A stretch of DNA of 64,000 nucleotides from Ditylenchus dipsaci (GCA_004194705.1 SADC01001361.1:345432-409431), one strand, 5' to 3'. Counted from the first letter of the stretch, positions 43,601-56,000 are shown. Program-made: numbers and translations. The notes: generated from the sequence alone by a model not told the origin.

Positions 43601-43948
43601 TAGAGAAAATACGGTATTTAAAACATAAAACTCTGATAAAACATGAGCAAATAATTATGATTACCGTGTGGTCAGACGACTCCTTGGCACTTCTGCACAC
43701 CTCATTCAGAACTCAATTTAAAAGGTGAATTATAACTGAAAGTGAAAATTCCTTATAATTCACCTACAATTAGCAGTCATTTGGGCTAGTTGAGTGAGCA
43801 CTCTGTCTTGGATCAAGTCAAAACCAGCCATTTTGCAGACAGCACCCACTGAATTTCTAAGTATCTGTTTGTGTATTGTGCTGCCCATCAAAGCCGATTG
43901 GTTGGCATCCATTGGTGGCGAAGAGGAAGTGGATGGCTGCTGATTCAT
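40655..43948 (-). CDS. TAF8: TFIID subunit TAF8
   Basis: TAF8 is the histone-fold TFIID subunit that pairs with TAF10. Exons are 43764-43948 (MNQQPSTSSSPP, HKQILRNSVGAVCKMAGFDL histone fold), 43665-43692 (SAKESSDHT), 42311-42433 (GRTEVTPGDAFW, then LVDTGTNIAEFRDFL), 42136-42247 (AFLPPFPDPHTYIRTE), 41601-41765 (RRVTAENRRDVENSLENFAL), 41323-41548 (Lys/Glu-rich, DSMNIGTEG) and 40655-40827 (PFEEDHPYLSALVTDDN, stop). The PFPDPHTYI motif and the RRDVExxL and PYLxAL blocks are TAF8 landmarks. In exon 3 the frame shifts at TTTTGGGTC; the exon is short by about two bases. All other junctions agree in phase. The start is the ATG at 43948 before the histone fold. Confidence 0.9.
43383..43616. mobile_element. 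TACCGTAT-type MITE in a TAF8 intron
   Basis: The ends TACCGTATTTTCTCTGATTA and TAATTAGAGAAAATACGGTA are inverse. The interior is an inverted repeat around TTTTTACAGAGCTCAAAAAG. Relatives are at 11442-11688, about 61322-61546 and 61627-62229. Confidence 0.75.
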
Positions 43949-44387
43949 ACTTAGTAAATTATAAAGTTATGTGATTATGGAATAGAGGATAACTTTTTTA
44001 TTCTAAATTCAAACGATAATAATAGAAAAAAGGATATATTAAGGGGCAATTCAAATGTTAGTTAAAAGCAATCATCTACAGTAAAAGTTGGGATGTCACC
44101 ATGTTGAAAACCTCTAGCCCGGGGCTATTACTTTTCAAGTTTAAAATGTGTGTGTTTATCTTAAGATCTTTAGCTGAAAATCGGAAATCTTAAAAGGTTG
44201 AAATACTTTTCGACCTCGAAATAACCCCTTTTCTGCTTTAAAAGGCTCTTTTCCTGCCCCAAAAAGCTTTTGTTTCAGTGATTTTCTAATCAATTTAAAT
44301 ATTTTTTAAACCATCTTGTAGCTGTGAATCTCAGCTTTCTAACTAGTTTTTACTTGACCAAATGAAGTGAAAGGTGAAAGCTGTTAA

Positions 44388-46316
44388 CACTAGAAAGACG
44401 GCCTGTAAGAGCGGTATATTCTGGTGCAGTTTTAAATGCTGAATCCGAATTTCTCAGCAGAATTGGCTAATCAGCCCTTAAATGGGGTTAAATTTGCGAT
44501 TTTTGAAACCGGATGTTTTGAACATTTTTTAAGCACAATTATTTTTTTAATGAGCTGTAAAACGCAAGTCTTGTGGGTTATCTTAAACAATCTTTATACC
44601 AAAATGTAGAGCAGGACAAGGGCTTTTAAATGACATATTACATGCCTATACTTCTCTTGCACTTGCTGGACTTGACCCAATAGCAATTGAATTAACCCAA
44701 ATTTTGAAATTTCCGGACTTTTGCAAATCTGTGATCAAAACCCATCTTAAAAGGCCCGTTAGCAAATTCTGAGACCAGATTCGGATTCTCCGGCTAAAAC
44801 TGCCCTCAAGGGTCACTTTTCTGCAAAGTTGGCGTACATAAAACGACTCTTTCGACACGAAAGAAATAAAATTAACGCTTGCTAAGTTATTTGCTCAAAA
44901 CCAAATTTTGCTTTTGACCACAGTATAATGTGTTTTATGTTCACAGTAAAATGACAAAATAATTTCAATTTCATAGTAAACAATGCAATACTATTTTCTG
45001 CGTTTCCTTGTAACATCGTTTGTGCATTTTTGACACAATATTGGACTGGACTGTTTGTGTTCGGCACATAGAGGCGCGGCGCACGATGTACATGTATCCG
45101 TTCCATACTTACGGTTTCCTGGTGGACAGTCAGCGCATTTGCCACCTTGTTTTGCTGGAGCTTGACTTCTTGTAATTGGTTTGTGTAGCTCTGCTATTTG
45201 CGCAACTTTTTTGCGAGAAGGGGTTTCCTTTTGCTTGCATTCACAACACAGAATACGTTGAACCATATGATTTTGACACACATTTCTGTTGCAGTTCTAT
45301 AAAAACTAGTTTACGTTAAAAAATAATAACATAAAAACATACCTCGCACGTGTTTATGGCTTGCTCACTTCGGACAGAATGTGAGCCAATAGAACACCAA
45401 TATACAGACGTCTGTGCCTTTCCCGCTTGTTTGTATAATCAAAAACGTATAATCAAATACAATTAGTTACCTCAAGTTCTTCGCTAACAAACCCTTTTGG
45501 TAGTCCTAGTCGACTCGGTCTTATTGTTCCAATTATGCGCGTCTTATTCTTGAGTAGTGACTGGCCTAGATCTGGCGAAGTAAAAAAGTTATCGCATACG
45601 ACTGTTCTTCCGACATTCGTTAAATCAGCGGTAAGAAACTTGACAATCTGGATAAAAACATTGAATTCACATGTCAAAAAAAATATTATTATGGACATAC
45701 CTCTGCGAAAATAGTATTGCATTGTTTACTATGAAATTGAAATTATTTTGTCATTTTACTGTGAACATAAAACACATTATACTGTGGTCAAAAGCAAAAT
45801 TTGGTTTTGAGCAAATAACTTAGCAAGCGTTAATTTTATTTCTTTCGTGTCGAAAGAGTCGTTTTATGTACGCCAACTTTGCAGAAAAGTGACCCTTGAG
45901 GGCAGTTTTAGCCGGAGAATCCGAATCTGGTCTCAGAATTTGCTAACGGGCCTTTTAAGATGGGTTTTGATCACAGATTTGCAAAAGTCCGGAAATTTCA
46001 AATTTTGGGTTAATTCAATTGCTATTGGGTCAAGTCCAGCAAGTGCAAGAGAAGTATAGGCATGTAATATGTCATTTAAAAGCCCTTGTCCTGCTCTACA
46101 TTTTGGTATAAAGATTGTTTAAGATAACCCACAAGACTTGCGTTTTACAGCTCATTAAAAAAAAAATTGTGCTTAAAAAATGTTCAAACATCCGGTTTCA
46201 AAAATCGCAAATTTAACCCCATTTAAGGGCTGATTAGCCAATTCTGCTGAGAAATTCGGATTCAGCATTCAAAACTGCACCAGAATATACCACTCTTACA
46301 GGCCGTCTTTCTAGTG
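44388..46316. mobile_element. piggyBac-like element with about 610-bp inverted arms
   Basis: The ends CACTAGAAAGACGGCC and its inverse are flanked by TTAA (44384-44387 and 46317-46320). Arms 44388-45000 and about 45705-46316 are almost identical inverse copies. Only about 700 bp of unique sequence lies between them, holding the 3' part of a piggyBac transposase. Confidence 0.88.
44991..45722 (-). pseudogene. piggyBac transposase, C-terminal part, three exons
   Basis: Exon 45477-45700 reads VKFLTADLTNVGRTVVCDNF and IGTIRPSRLGLPKGFVSEEL, the GRxVxxDNFFTS...GTxRxxRxxLP core with the second catalytic Asp. Exon about 45344-45416 reads TSVYWCSIGSHSVRSEQA. The last exon (44995-45298) ends in the cysteine-rich zinc domain CADCP..CTSCAAPLCAEH..CQKC. 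The N-terminal half is missing because the inverted arm begins there, so the copy is inactive. Confidence 0.8.
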
Positions 46317-46320
46317 TTAA

Positions 46321-46954
46321 GGAGATAGTCTTGACACGAAAGGGTTATCCCCAGTTTTGTGCTTTTTTGAATGTGGTTTTTGAGTCATATTTTGTCGACA
46401 ACTCAGTTTTCGATCTCAGACAAGCTTGTGCAGAATTAAGAGTTGGATCATATCATCAATATCATAATTTGAAAATTCCTTCAAAAATGCCCTGAAAATC
46501 CGAATGCAATAAAAAACTAAACAACCTTTTTTTAATGGGTTTTTTCACCTTTTCCATTTCGATTTTTAGGGCATTTTTTGAAAGAATTTTTTAATTCTGA
46601 TATTTTGATGCTCATCCAACTTTTAACTTTGCACAAGTTTGTCTGAGATTGCAATACCGAGTTGTCGGCGAAATATGGCTCTAAAGCGGAGTTCGTAATG
46701 GAAAATTTGAAAAAGGACATTTGGGTAAAAAAGGACATTTTGACCATTTTTGAAGAAAAAGGGTCGTTCTATCCAGTGCTCATTGCTATTTTGGAGCGAA
46801 AAAAATGATTGTGACTTAAAAAGTCAAAAATAAAAAAGATTTTGTTTCCCAAAAAAGGACAAAACTTTTAAAAGGACGATTACGAACCCTGCTCTAAAGC
46901 CATACTTCATAAACGCAAATCTTGGATTAATCGTTTCGTGTCGAGACTACCTCT
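46321..46954. mobile_element. TTAA-type MITE
   Basis: The ends GGAGATAGTCTTGACACGAA and TTCGTGTCGAGACTACCTCT are inverse. TTAA flanks both sides. Confidence 0.7.
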
Positions 46955-46958
46955 TTAA

Positions 46959-47317
46959 AGGACCAGAAAACTTGATAAGCATAGCAATTTGCGGAATTCG
47001 AATTCGCGCGGGACCACCCTAATTTTGTCCATAATGTTTTTGAATTAAATTTTTTGTGTGCAATGAAAATTTGAATTTCATGTATAAGTAAATTTTTAAC
47101 ATAGACTCATATAAGTAGTTATGGTGCAGTGTGAGTAGGATTAGTCGTCCGATCTGGAAATGTCGAGCAACGTTGGGCTCGACTAATAAACGGTTCTATA
47201 TTTTGAAAAAATTTTACATGCAAACAAAAACAATCAAAAACATTATGGACAAAATTGGGTGGTCCCGCACTAATTCAAAATTTCCAAATTGCTGTGCTTA
47301 TCAAGTTTCATGGTCCT
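46959..47317. mobile_element. TTAA-type MITE
   Basis: The ends AGGACCAGAAAACTTGATAA and ..TCAAGTTTCATGGTCCT are inverse. TTAA flanks both sides. It is the same family as 37385-37753. Confidence 0.75.
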
Positions 47318-47605
47318 TTAACAGCTTTCACCATTCCTTTAGAAAGTTGCCAGGCTAGGTTTTTGAATGGGCCGAAATTTTGAAAAATTTTGCTTTTTCT
47401 TCTCTTCGATTTTTTCTCCAACTTTTAGCAAGTCAGTCATTGGCTTGTTAGAAAGCTGAGATCCAGAGCTACAAGATTATTGTGAAAAAATAAAAATTGG
47501 TGATATGATCGCCGATAAAAAGGGCCTTTTAGAATTCGTGGCAGAAAAAGAGCCGTTTGGGGCAGAAAAGGTACCATTTCGAGGTCTAAAAGAACCACAA
47601 CCCTT

Positions 47606-48311
47606 AAAAATGTAATAAGTTAAGTTATGTGGTAGTTGTGAAAGGCTGTAACTAAATTACACCCTCAAAAGTCTGACTTTGACAAGTAAATTGCGGTTTT
47701 CACTAATAGATTAATGTTATTTGGAATTTTATAATTAAATTTTTTGATTTCATGAGATGGTTTTATAGTTTCTGGATTATTATCTGTAGCAAGAAAAACT
47801 CAAATTCAGACACAAAAAATAAACATACTGTTTGTAAAAAAAAACAAATTGACTGGTAAAACAATTCGTGGCTAAATTCAGACTTTTGAATAATGAAAAA
47901 TACTTTAGTTCGAAATTGAGGTAAAACTGCGCTGAAATACTATTTGCCCGAAAAAAGAATGTATTTTACAATAAAAAATCGATCATTTCATCAATATCTA
48001 ATCAAACAAAGATCTATCAAATCTCCCTTGTTTATGTTGTTTCATCTGCCCGAACTTTAGTTCATGGTTTCCACATACATGAAAATTGCAATACTGTCAA
48101 CAATAACAGTCTCTAACTGGCTGGGACAATATTCTATTATCTGGCACTGTGCTTCGGAGTCTTTCAAGATTTGTTCCCAACATATCAAAAAAGTATAACG
48201 CTAGACGAGAAGAGTACTGTGTGACACAAATTTATATTTTGGAAATGCCGCTCCGCCCAAAACCTATGGTTCTTTGAGCACTAGGCAATGCTTTTTTTGT
48301 TTACTCTTTAC
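47606..48311. other. Intergenic, nothing recognised
   Basis: AT-rich, with no conserved coding block and no clear repeat. Confidence 0.35.
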
Positions 48312-48744
48312 TAGAGCTGTTGAGTCGAGCGCTCGATTTCGAGTTTTTCGAAAATTTTCGAGTTTCAAGCGCTCGAAACTAATTTCAATTTTTTGTTTCT
48401 AGTTAAACTCGACTCGAACTTTTTCGAGTTCTGAGTTCAGTTCGAAGTGCTCAAAAATATTTTTGAGTCTGAAGTTTGAACTGGTTTTTAATTTCTGGCA
48501 AATATCTGTAAATATCTTTCGTGCGTGAGCCGGAAAGGTATCTTTTACGGCCAGCTGACTATTCTAAACATCTAAGGTTTCAACTAGTAGAGCGAATGGT
48601 GCGAGCTAGCTTCCTCGTCTTCAATGTAGTAATAGGCTATTATGGCAGATCAGATGGGAGAAAATTTTGAGTTTCGAGTCGAGTGGTCGACTCGAAAATT
48701 TCAAACTTCGAGTGCTCGAGAATTTCGACCGCTCGACAACCCCA
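48312..48744. mobile_element. hAT-type fold-back element with CGAGCGCTCGA words
   Basis: The ends TAGAGCTGTTGAGTCGAGC and GCTCGACAACCCCA have approximate 8-bp flanks CTCTTTAC/CTTTTAAC (6 of 8). Arms repeat TTTCGAGTTTCGAGCGCTCGA-like words. Confidence 0.6.
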
Positions 48745-50025
48745 CTTTTAACTATGTATTGATAGTTTTGTAAAAAAATATTTTTTAGGTTTATTGAACA
48801 GTGGGTACTAAAAATTAGCGTTGGCCTTTTTTGAATATAGTATCGTTTTCTGGATGTAACTTAAAAACTTTTAACAACAGGGGAACCAAGGCAAAATTTT
48901 TGGTACCCATTGTCTAATAGAGCCTTCTCGAGCTCACTTCATCAGATATAACTTAAAAATGTTAGTTTTTAACATATTGTGGATCAGTTTTTCACATTTT
49001 ATCAAACAGAATAAATAGTAGCAGAAGCATTAAAATAGCAGAGGTGTCAACAAATTTAGTAGTAACAAACAAAATTTTCTTTTACAAATAAAAAACACAA
49101 ATTATTGTTTTCAGTTTGCAAACACAATAACAATTTTAATCCAAAGATAATTCAAGTGTTCGATTACAAAACTTCTTACTAAAAAACAATGTAAACACAA
49201 ACCAAAGATGCCACATTCAAAAAACATCCAATTAGCTGCTTAAAAAACAAAAAAAAAAGTTAAATCTCCAAAATAGTGACAGTCGAGTTGTTAACTTTGA
49301 CCTCAGTGATAATTGTGGAGCCATTGTATTGATAAGGCTCGTTAACTGTACCACTATATGAATTGTCCAAAGAGCCAGGGTAATGTTAGCATCAGTCATC
49401 GAAGAAGAAGGGTCACACCATAATTTCTAAAACTGGCAATTTTTAAATAAGTTTGAACAATCTCCCCGTCTAATATTGAAATCTAACAAATTTAGCAAAG
49501 TCTAGGAATTTGCATAACGAGGTATATTTTTCTATTTATTTTTTTAAACAGGTCGTTAGCTCATTCCATCAGATATAAACTCCCATATTTTCATACATAA
49601 AAATGATCTACGTGAAATTCTGTGTGATCTGAGTTAACTTTCGTTTTTTGTGTTAATGTGATACCTACCGAAAAATTTAAATTTTATTTTCAAACCACAT
49701 AATCAAACGCTAATGTACTCCACAAGCAAGTGTACCCACAAAATTTATTAAATACATCTGCTGTGAATGGAAGTCAATCTTACAGTACACTTTTTTTGAA
49801 AAATTTGTGGTTAACTATGGACTGCCGTTGCGTCAATGTGATTCCAGAGCATTTATTAAGGGCCGTAAAAACTTTTCAAACATCAAAAAGTTGCAAGTGT
49901 ATTTTTCCTACTTCGGTGACAACTTACTTATTTCGTGAGATTTTGAAATAGATTTTTGGAAACTAAATAGCAGGAGAGGCCTGGACCGCCCATGTTTTTT
50001 TTATTCATCACCTGTTGTTTTCAAT
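48745..50025. other. Chromobox 3' flank; one possible terminal exon
   Basis: A minus-strand segment at 49262-49353 after a TATAG acceptor reads VNEPYQYNGSTIITEVKVNN and ends TVTILEI, stop. It is coding-like but has no partner exon and no family match. An AATAAA on the minus strand near 49998-50003 may be the chromobox gene's poly(A) signal. Confidence 0.3.
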
Positions 50026-53000
50026 TTAATCGGAGAGGAAAGGGTTGGATTGGCCGGCACTCAGCAAGTCATCAGAACCAACCGTTTCTAAGAAGGCGCC
50101 ATTTCCTGGAGCAGCTGAATTACTGTTGCTGTTTCCATTTCCATACTCCTTGACAATCTCGAATCGTTCTTGGTCTTCGTCATCTCCATCTGTCTTGCCT
50201 TCCATTGATTTATTAGCCTGTGCTTTGGGCTGAGAAGTTGTTGGCACCGTGAACATCTGGATCTTGTGACCAGCCTCGCTTTCGGCAGCTATTTCATAGA
50301 CTTTTTCATCAGAGGACTCAGTATTTCCGTTTTCACCAGTTTCCTCAGTGCTTGGCTCATCTTTCTTCACTGTAAATTTGATTTGTTTAAAAAGGGATAC
50401 ATGCTCAATAAAATAAATTTTGCCAATGATTGAATTAAACTGCTACCCATAGAAGTTTTCGATGTTTTAGACTCTTAAATATACAAAACAAACCCTTCGG
50501 CTTTTAGGCGACATCTACAGACTAAAATAGTTTTTGAATCGAGCCAGTCATTGAAAACGACATTATTTTCATTTTTAGGTCTTACTAAGCCTTGTGCGCT
50601 GAGTTCATAATAATATTTTTGTGTACTTTAGAAGCTATGGCTTGACTGTAAAATCCCACCCCCACGGGGAATGATCGGATGGAGGAGATAACATCATATT
50701 CGTGTTTATCGACCCCGATTTCATGAGAAAGCCGCGGGTTTTTTTAATTCTGAGAAAAAACAATTTTCGAAACACAGGGGGTATCAGGGTTTTTTAGTAA
50801 AAATTAAAAAAAAAGGAAAAAGGGGAATTTGAAGGAGATAAGCGCTGTATTGGAAGGGGAAGGGAATAAAAAAGAGCCACTTTTATAGCAAAAGATTGAA
50901 AAAAAAATTTTGGCTGTCTTACCATGTTTGATCAACTGGGCTGGAGCAAAATAAGACTCTATTTGCATTAAGCGCTGTATATGGAGGGAAAGGGAATAAA
51001 AGGGGGCCACTAATCACACAGGGCCCACTAACACGAAGATGTTGAACATAGTTTTGAATACTGGAGCCTACCCACGGTTGGCAAAATGTGGCCTATAGGC
51101 AACATGTGGTCTGTTTTTGTGGCCTTTCAGCCCCTTTTTGCCAACACTGGCCCACCGCATAAATAAACTTTGGTATGTATGCTTTTTTATGCATCCAAAG
51201 TCACTTTCGAGCGATTTGTGTCCAAGGTAGTGGGCTTGCTCAACTCAACTCCAAGCCCCCGACCTCCCGAAGGCGGCACAGGGGGCTTGTGAGTTAAGGC
51301 AGGTTCACAATAAGTGTCGACCTGAGTGTGAGATTTAGCGTGTTTTTAACGCGGGATGAGCTGTAATTTTTTTCTTGACTGAAACCTGTTTTTCTGTTGT
51401 TATTATTTTGTAGCTAAGATTCAGGTCTTCAAAAAGAACCGTTGACAAGCAATATCTGAAATAAAAAATTGGGGTAAAAATGCTTAGGTCCGCACTCAGG
51501 ACCACATTCAGGCTCACACTTTGTCAAGTGTCGACCCGAGTGTCGACCTGAGGACGGACCTAAGCATTTTCACGCCCATTTTTTATTTCAGATGTTGCTT
51601 GACAATAGCTCATTTTGAAGCCCTGAATCTTAGCTATCAGATGGTAAAAACAGAAAAAAGTACAGCTTTTCCGCGTTAAAAACACCCAAATCTCACACTC
51701 AGGTCGACGCTAATTGTGAACGTGCCTTTAGAGATGCGTGCACTCACTTACCTTAAAGGACCATAGCCGTCACCGACAACGAGAATTGCAAATGTTTGAA
51801 TGCGCGCGGGACACCTTTTTTATTGCGAAAATATTGAGAATAATTTTTTAGTAAATATATGATTAAATCGTTAAAAAAGCAGAACCGGCACTAGGAATCG
51901 AACTCACCAACAACGTTTACCACACGTAGTCGCTCTACCACTGCACTACTTACATACTTGTGTTACTAATATTTACTTGTGTTCAAGTAACTGTTTTAGC
52001 CTGGGTAATTTCATTTCTAAAGAAACAACACATTCGAAAACATTGTGCCAAAGATTATTGAAGTAAAAAAAGTATCCCGCGCGCATTCAAACGTTCGAAA
52101 TTCTCGTTGTCGGCAACGGCAATGGTCCTTCAAACATGATTCCGAGAAGTACTCTTGATCATGAAATGCAAATAGAGTCTTATTTGCCCCAGCCCAGTTG
52201 AAAAACATGGTAAGACAGCCAAAAAATACAATCATCTATTTTTCTTATCATTTATTTTCATGACATCTAAAAGCACACATTCTGCGCTACGAAATGATGT
52301 GTTATATTATCATACATGCTCTTCAGATTGACTCACAAAACAGTGTTTGTGATTGGCTTTACAGGGTGTGCAGTGCTTACGAATAGGCTATCTAAAACAT
52401 AATCCTTAAAATCCTTATATTCCCCAGCCGGACTTTCAACACTGTTTTGTGAGTCAATCTGAAGAGCATGTATGATAATATAACACGTCATTTCGTAGCA
52501 CAGAATGTGTGCTTTTAGATGTCATGAAGCATGTTTTAGAAAAATTGGTATACTGAAAGTTATGGGCGTTTTTGTAAAATAAGTGCTATTTTTAAAACTC
52601 GCATTTTAGGGATCTTTGATCAATTGAATTTTTATTATGGGTCGAAGTGATACTTATGGAACTACAGAAAGATAGAATAGCTCATGAGGAACATTTATAG
52701 TGTTTAAAACAGATCGAAACTATATCTGTGAAAAAGTTATAGCCTGATCTAAGTTTGTAGTGCCCAGCGTATGGGTCACATGTTTCAAAGGCCGATTTGA
52801 ACCACTTTTCCGATATGAAAAAAAATCTGAAAAAGCCATCTTGTTCTCCATGAAATGCTGCTTCAGAAACGGCAAAAGTCACGCATGAGGCTCCGAGTGT
52901 TAAATTTTGACTAAGAAACCATGATATCCCCCTGTGGCTCAAATTTTTTTTCAGAATCAAAAAACACGCGGTTTCCTCATGAAATCGGGGTCGAGAAACA

Positions 53001-56000
53001 CAAATGTGCGGTTATCTTCTCCATTCTGCGTGTAGGTGGGATTGTATATTGCAACCGAAGATATAATTTAAAAAGTTGGTTCAAATTTTCTGTTTAAACT
53101 TTTTCGGAACTCATCTATTAGGTTGATCCAAAAGTTGTGAGACTAACCGCGTAAATTTTTTTCGAATTTTTTTTTTCGTCAAAAGACTTAGAATTTATTT
53201 GTTTACACATTTTAATCATTTTTAGACAACAAAATTTTTTTGGTATAAAAATGTTGAAAAAATTTTCACCTTCGTCTTCCAAGCTCATTAAAATAAATGA
53301 AAAAAATCAGCCTGGGGGACCAAGGTAAAAAATTATTCAACATTTTTATACCAAAAAATTTCATTTGTCTAAAAATGATTAAAATGTGTAAATAAATAAG
53401 TTCTAAGTCTTTTAAATGAAAAAAAAAATTCGAAAAAAAAGTTTACGCGGTTAGTCTCACAACTTTTGGATCAACCTAATATTAGTTGCCTATTTTTACC
53501 TAAGATAATATCCTATCAATGAAACCTATCGAAAATAAAACTCTCGAATTGTTTTTTGGATAAATGCTCCACGAGCTGGAGCTGCCCAGAGATAAACAGC
53601 CCAGTCAAAATGATTAGTGCTTGCACACATGACAAAATGATTCTTTTAAATTTCATACCGTAAAGGTCGAGTGGGTCGTCAATGGCTTGTTCAGGCATAG
53701 CAACTTCATTAGAACTTTCTACTGGTTCATCTGACACTGAAGAGTCTTCGGTAGAGCTTTCCAACCGCACAGCCTTCTTTCCATCAGCATTTTCTACCTC
53801 TTCAGCTTCGTTTTCCTCACCATCATGCTCCTTTAAACCAATAATAAAAAATGTGTTAGTTGTAGGCAGTGTTCTCAATAGTCAGAGGCAGAATGGAAAG
53901 TCAGAATGAAATTCAAAAATTCTGACAGTCAGAAAGCGCGGGAAATTTTTCTGACTGTCAGAAATGAGAGTCAGAAAAAAAAATCGATCAAATCACGCTG
54001 TTTTTTCCCTGTCTGATCGTCATTTCTGAGAGTCAGAAAGAGTCTGACAGTCAGAATAATTTCCCGCGCTTTCTGACTGTCAGAATTTTTGAATTTTATT
54101 CTGACTTTCCATTCTGCCTCTGACTATTGAGAACACTGGTTGTAGGGTGACTTACCATTTCAGTGTCTGCATCCTTGGAAGCAACTTCAGTAGCCAGTGT
54201 TTCAGTTTTGTCAGCCACCTTCTTTTTGTTATTCTCAATCTCAGACTGCACATCTTCGGACTCTTCGGCAGGCGCATCAGAGTCTTCACTGGTCTCCTGG
54301 ACAGGTTTCTCAGTGGCTTCATTTTCATCAGGCTGTTGCGACTGCTCCCCTAATTTTTGTTGCTCAGTCACTGAGGCCACTGAACGGCTGGAGCGACGGG
54401 TTCCAACTGAGGTGGATGGAGAAGTGTTGTCTGAACAGGTTCATGAATTAACAAACATACTTTTTTAATTAGATTTTTTTTGTATACCTGAAGTACTGGT
54501 CTTACGGGCAGGTCGTCGACCCCGTTTGGCTGGAGTAGGCTTCTCTTCTGCTGGCTCTTTGTCAACAACTGAAGCAGTGCTTTTGCGCTTGGCAGACGAC
54601 TTTCCTGGCTGGTTGTCCTCAAACTCTTGGATAAGACGCTCATCAAGTATGTTGTCCACAGGCTCCCAAGTGTTGTATTTAGCTGACCAGCCTTTCCACT
54701 TTACCAAATACTCAGATTTGCCCTAATATTATAAAAAAATTAGTGAATTTATAGTTTTTAGTCAAGCTATGGCACTTTGAAAAAGCCCTATTTGGCTGGC
54801 CGACAGAGAAATTAGGCAAAGTAACATCCCACTAAACTGGCACCCCGATAAACTGGCACCCCAGGCTGGTCCCAGGGTGCCAGTTTATCGAGAGTAGACT
54901 GTACTACTTTCAATAACTAGACAGAAAACTTAAAAAGTTTAGATAAGAACGTATTTAGAAATTGTTTAAGAAAGAAAAGCGGTGCTGATCCCCACTTTTT
55001 CTCCGTGTCGCGCACCGGCACGCCCCTTAAATTCACGGGACAATTTATTCTTTTACCTATCACTGAACTCTCTTTCTTCACTATTGTGAATTGATAATCA
55101 GATTTCCGAATTAACCCTGCACCAGACTGCCCCTTAACTCAAACTCGATTTTCTTCATATTGAACGCCTTTTAAAATAAGTTATGCGTTGCGAAAAACTT
55201 AAGATAGACGCAGAGTTAGAGCACTTTTTTCTAACAATTGTAAGTAATATTGTAAGATATATTGGCTTTACATAGTTTTGACAATTAGATAATTCAGAAA
55301 GTGCCTATTTGAATAATCAGATACTTCAAAAAGATGATATTACGCCAATTAAGATAGTTCGCCAATCGCTTATTTCCACAGGGGCTTAAAATTCAAAAAC
55401 ATAATCACTTTCAAATATTTGCGCCAAATCAAAATTTCTAAAATTGGTTTGATTTTCTATTGATCCGTGTTTTCCACCGATGCTTGATAAATATCAAGTG
55501 TTTTACTTGGTCAATGTTATTGACTCAGATCCGCCTTGTTTGTAGCTTTCGAACAAGCCATCACTCGTCTATAAAACATTAGAAAATTAGTGACCACAAT
55601 GGATTTTACTAACAATATATTCAAACAATTTTTGTGTTGTTGTACGCGAAAGGGTTTGCCACCACCATATTCTCTCGTATTATTTAAAAACTAAACCGGG
55701 AACTTGATAGAGAAGTAAATTTGCTGCATTTTGGTACCAAGGATGTATGCAAAAAATACAAATTTGGGTGGTTTTATACAAAAGTTAGGCGGAAAACGCA
55801 AAAACCCCTATTTTTACTCGGAAAAATGCCAGTTGATTGCTTTAACTGGTCTCTAGTTTCTAAAATAACATCTTCACGAAAATCGGCTCAACTTTTCTGG
55901 TACCTGAAAGTACAGGCTACATTTTGGCATATGAATCGCACGGAAAATTCTGTAGTTTGGCACTTTTTTTCTGTAGTTTGTCTCAAAATATTTTTTTGAA

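Larger units (their letters stand above)
44195..47605. mobile_element. Palindromic TTAA-centred MITE split by a chain of TTAA elements
   Basis: The left arm (44195-44387) and right arm (47318-47605) are inverse copies. They meet as GGTGAAAGCTG-TTAA-CAGCTTTCACC if everything between is removed. Three elements sit between them, each joined by a TTAA: 44388-46316, 46321-46954 and 46959-47317. Confidence 0.75.
50650..53050. mobile_element. Composite element in a chromobox intron
   Basis: Outer inverted repeats (GAGGAGATAACATCATATTC.. and ..GGTTATCTTCTCCATTC) enclose several insertions. These are a palindromic MITE copy at about 51070-51290, TTAA-type MITEs 51298-51726 and 51757-52129, and a hairpin element 52250-52535. 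Confidence 0.6.

Noticed and set aside
49262..49353. Terminal exon VNEPYQYNGSTIITEVKVNN...
   Set aside because: It is coding-like with an acceptor and stop, but no phase-compatible upstream exon was found; it could be chance.
53516..53658. Extension of the chromobox exon into a membrane-like tail ([17 protein letters not shown])
   Set aside because: This is intron read-through past a GTATGA donor at 53658; phase 1 joins cleanly to the last exon at 50369 instead.
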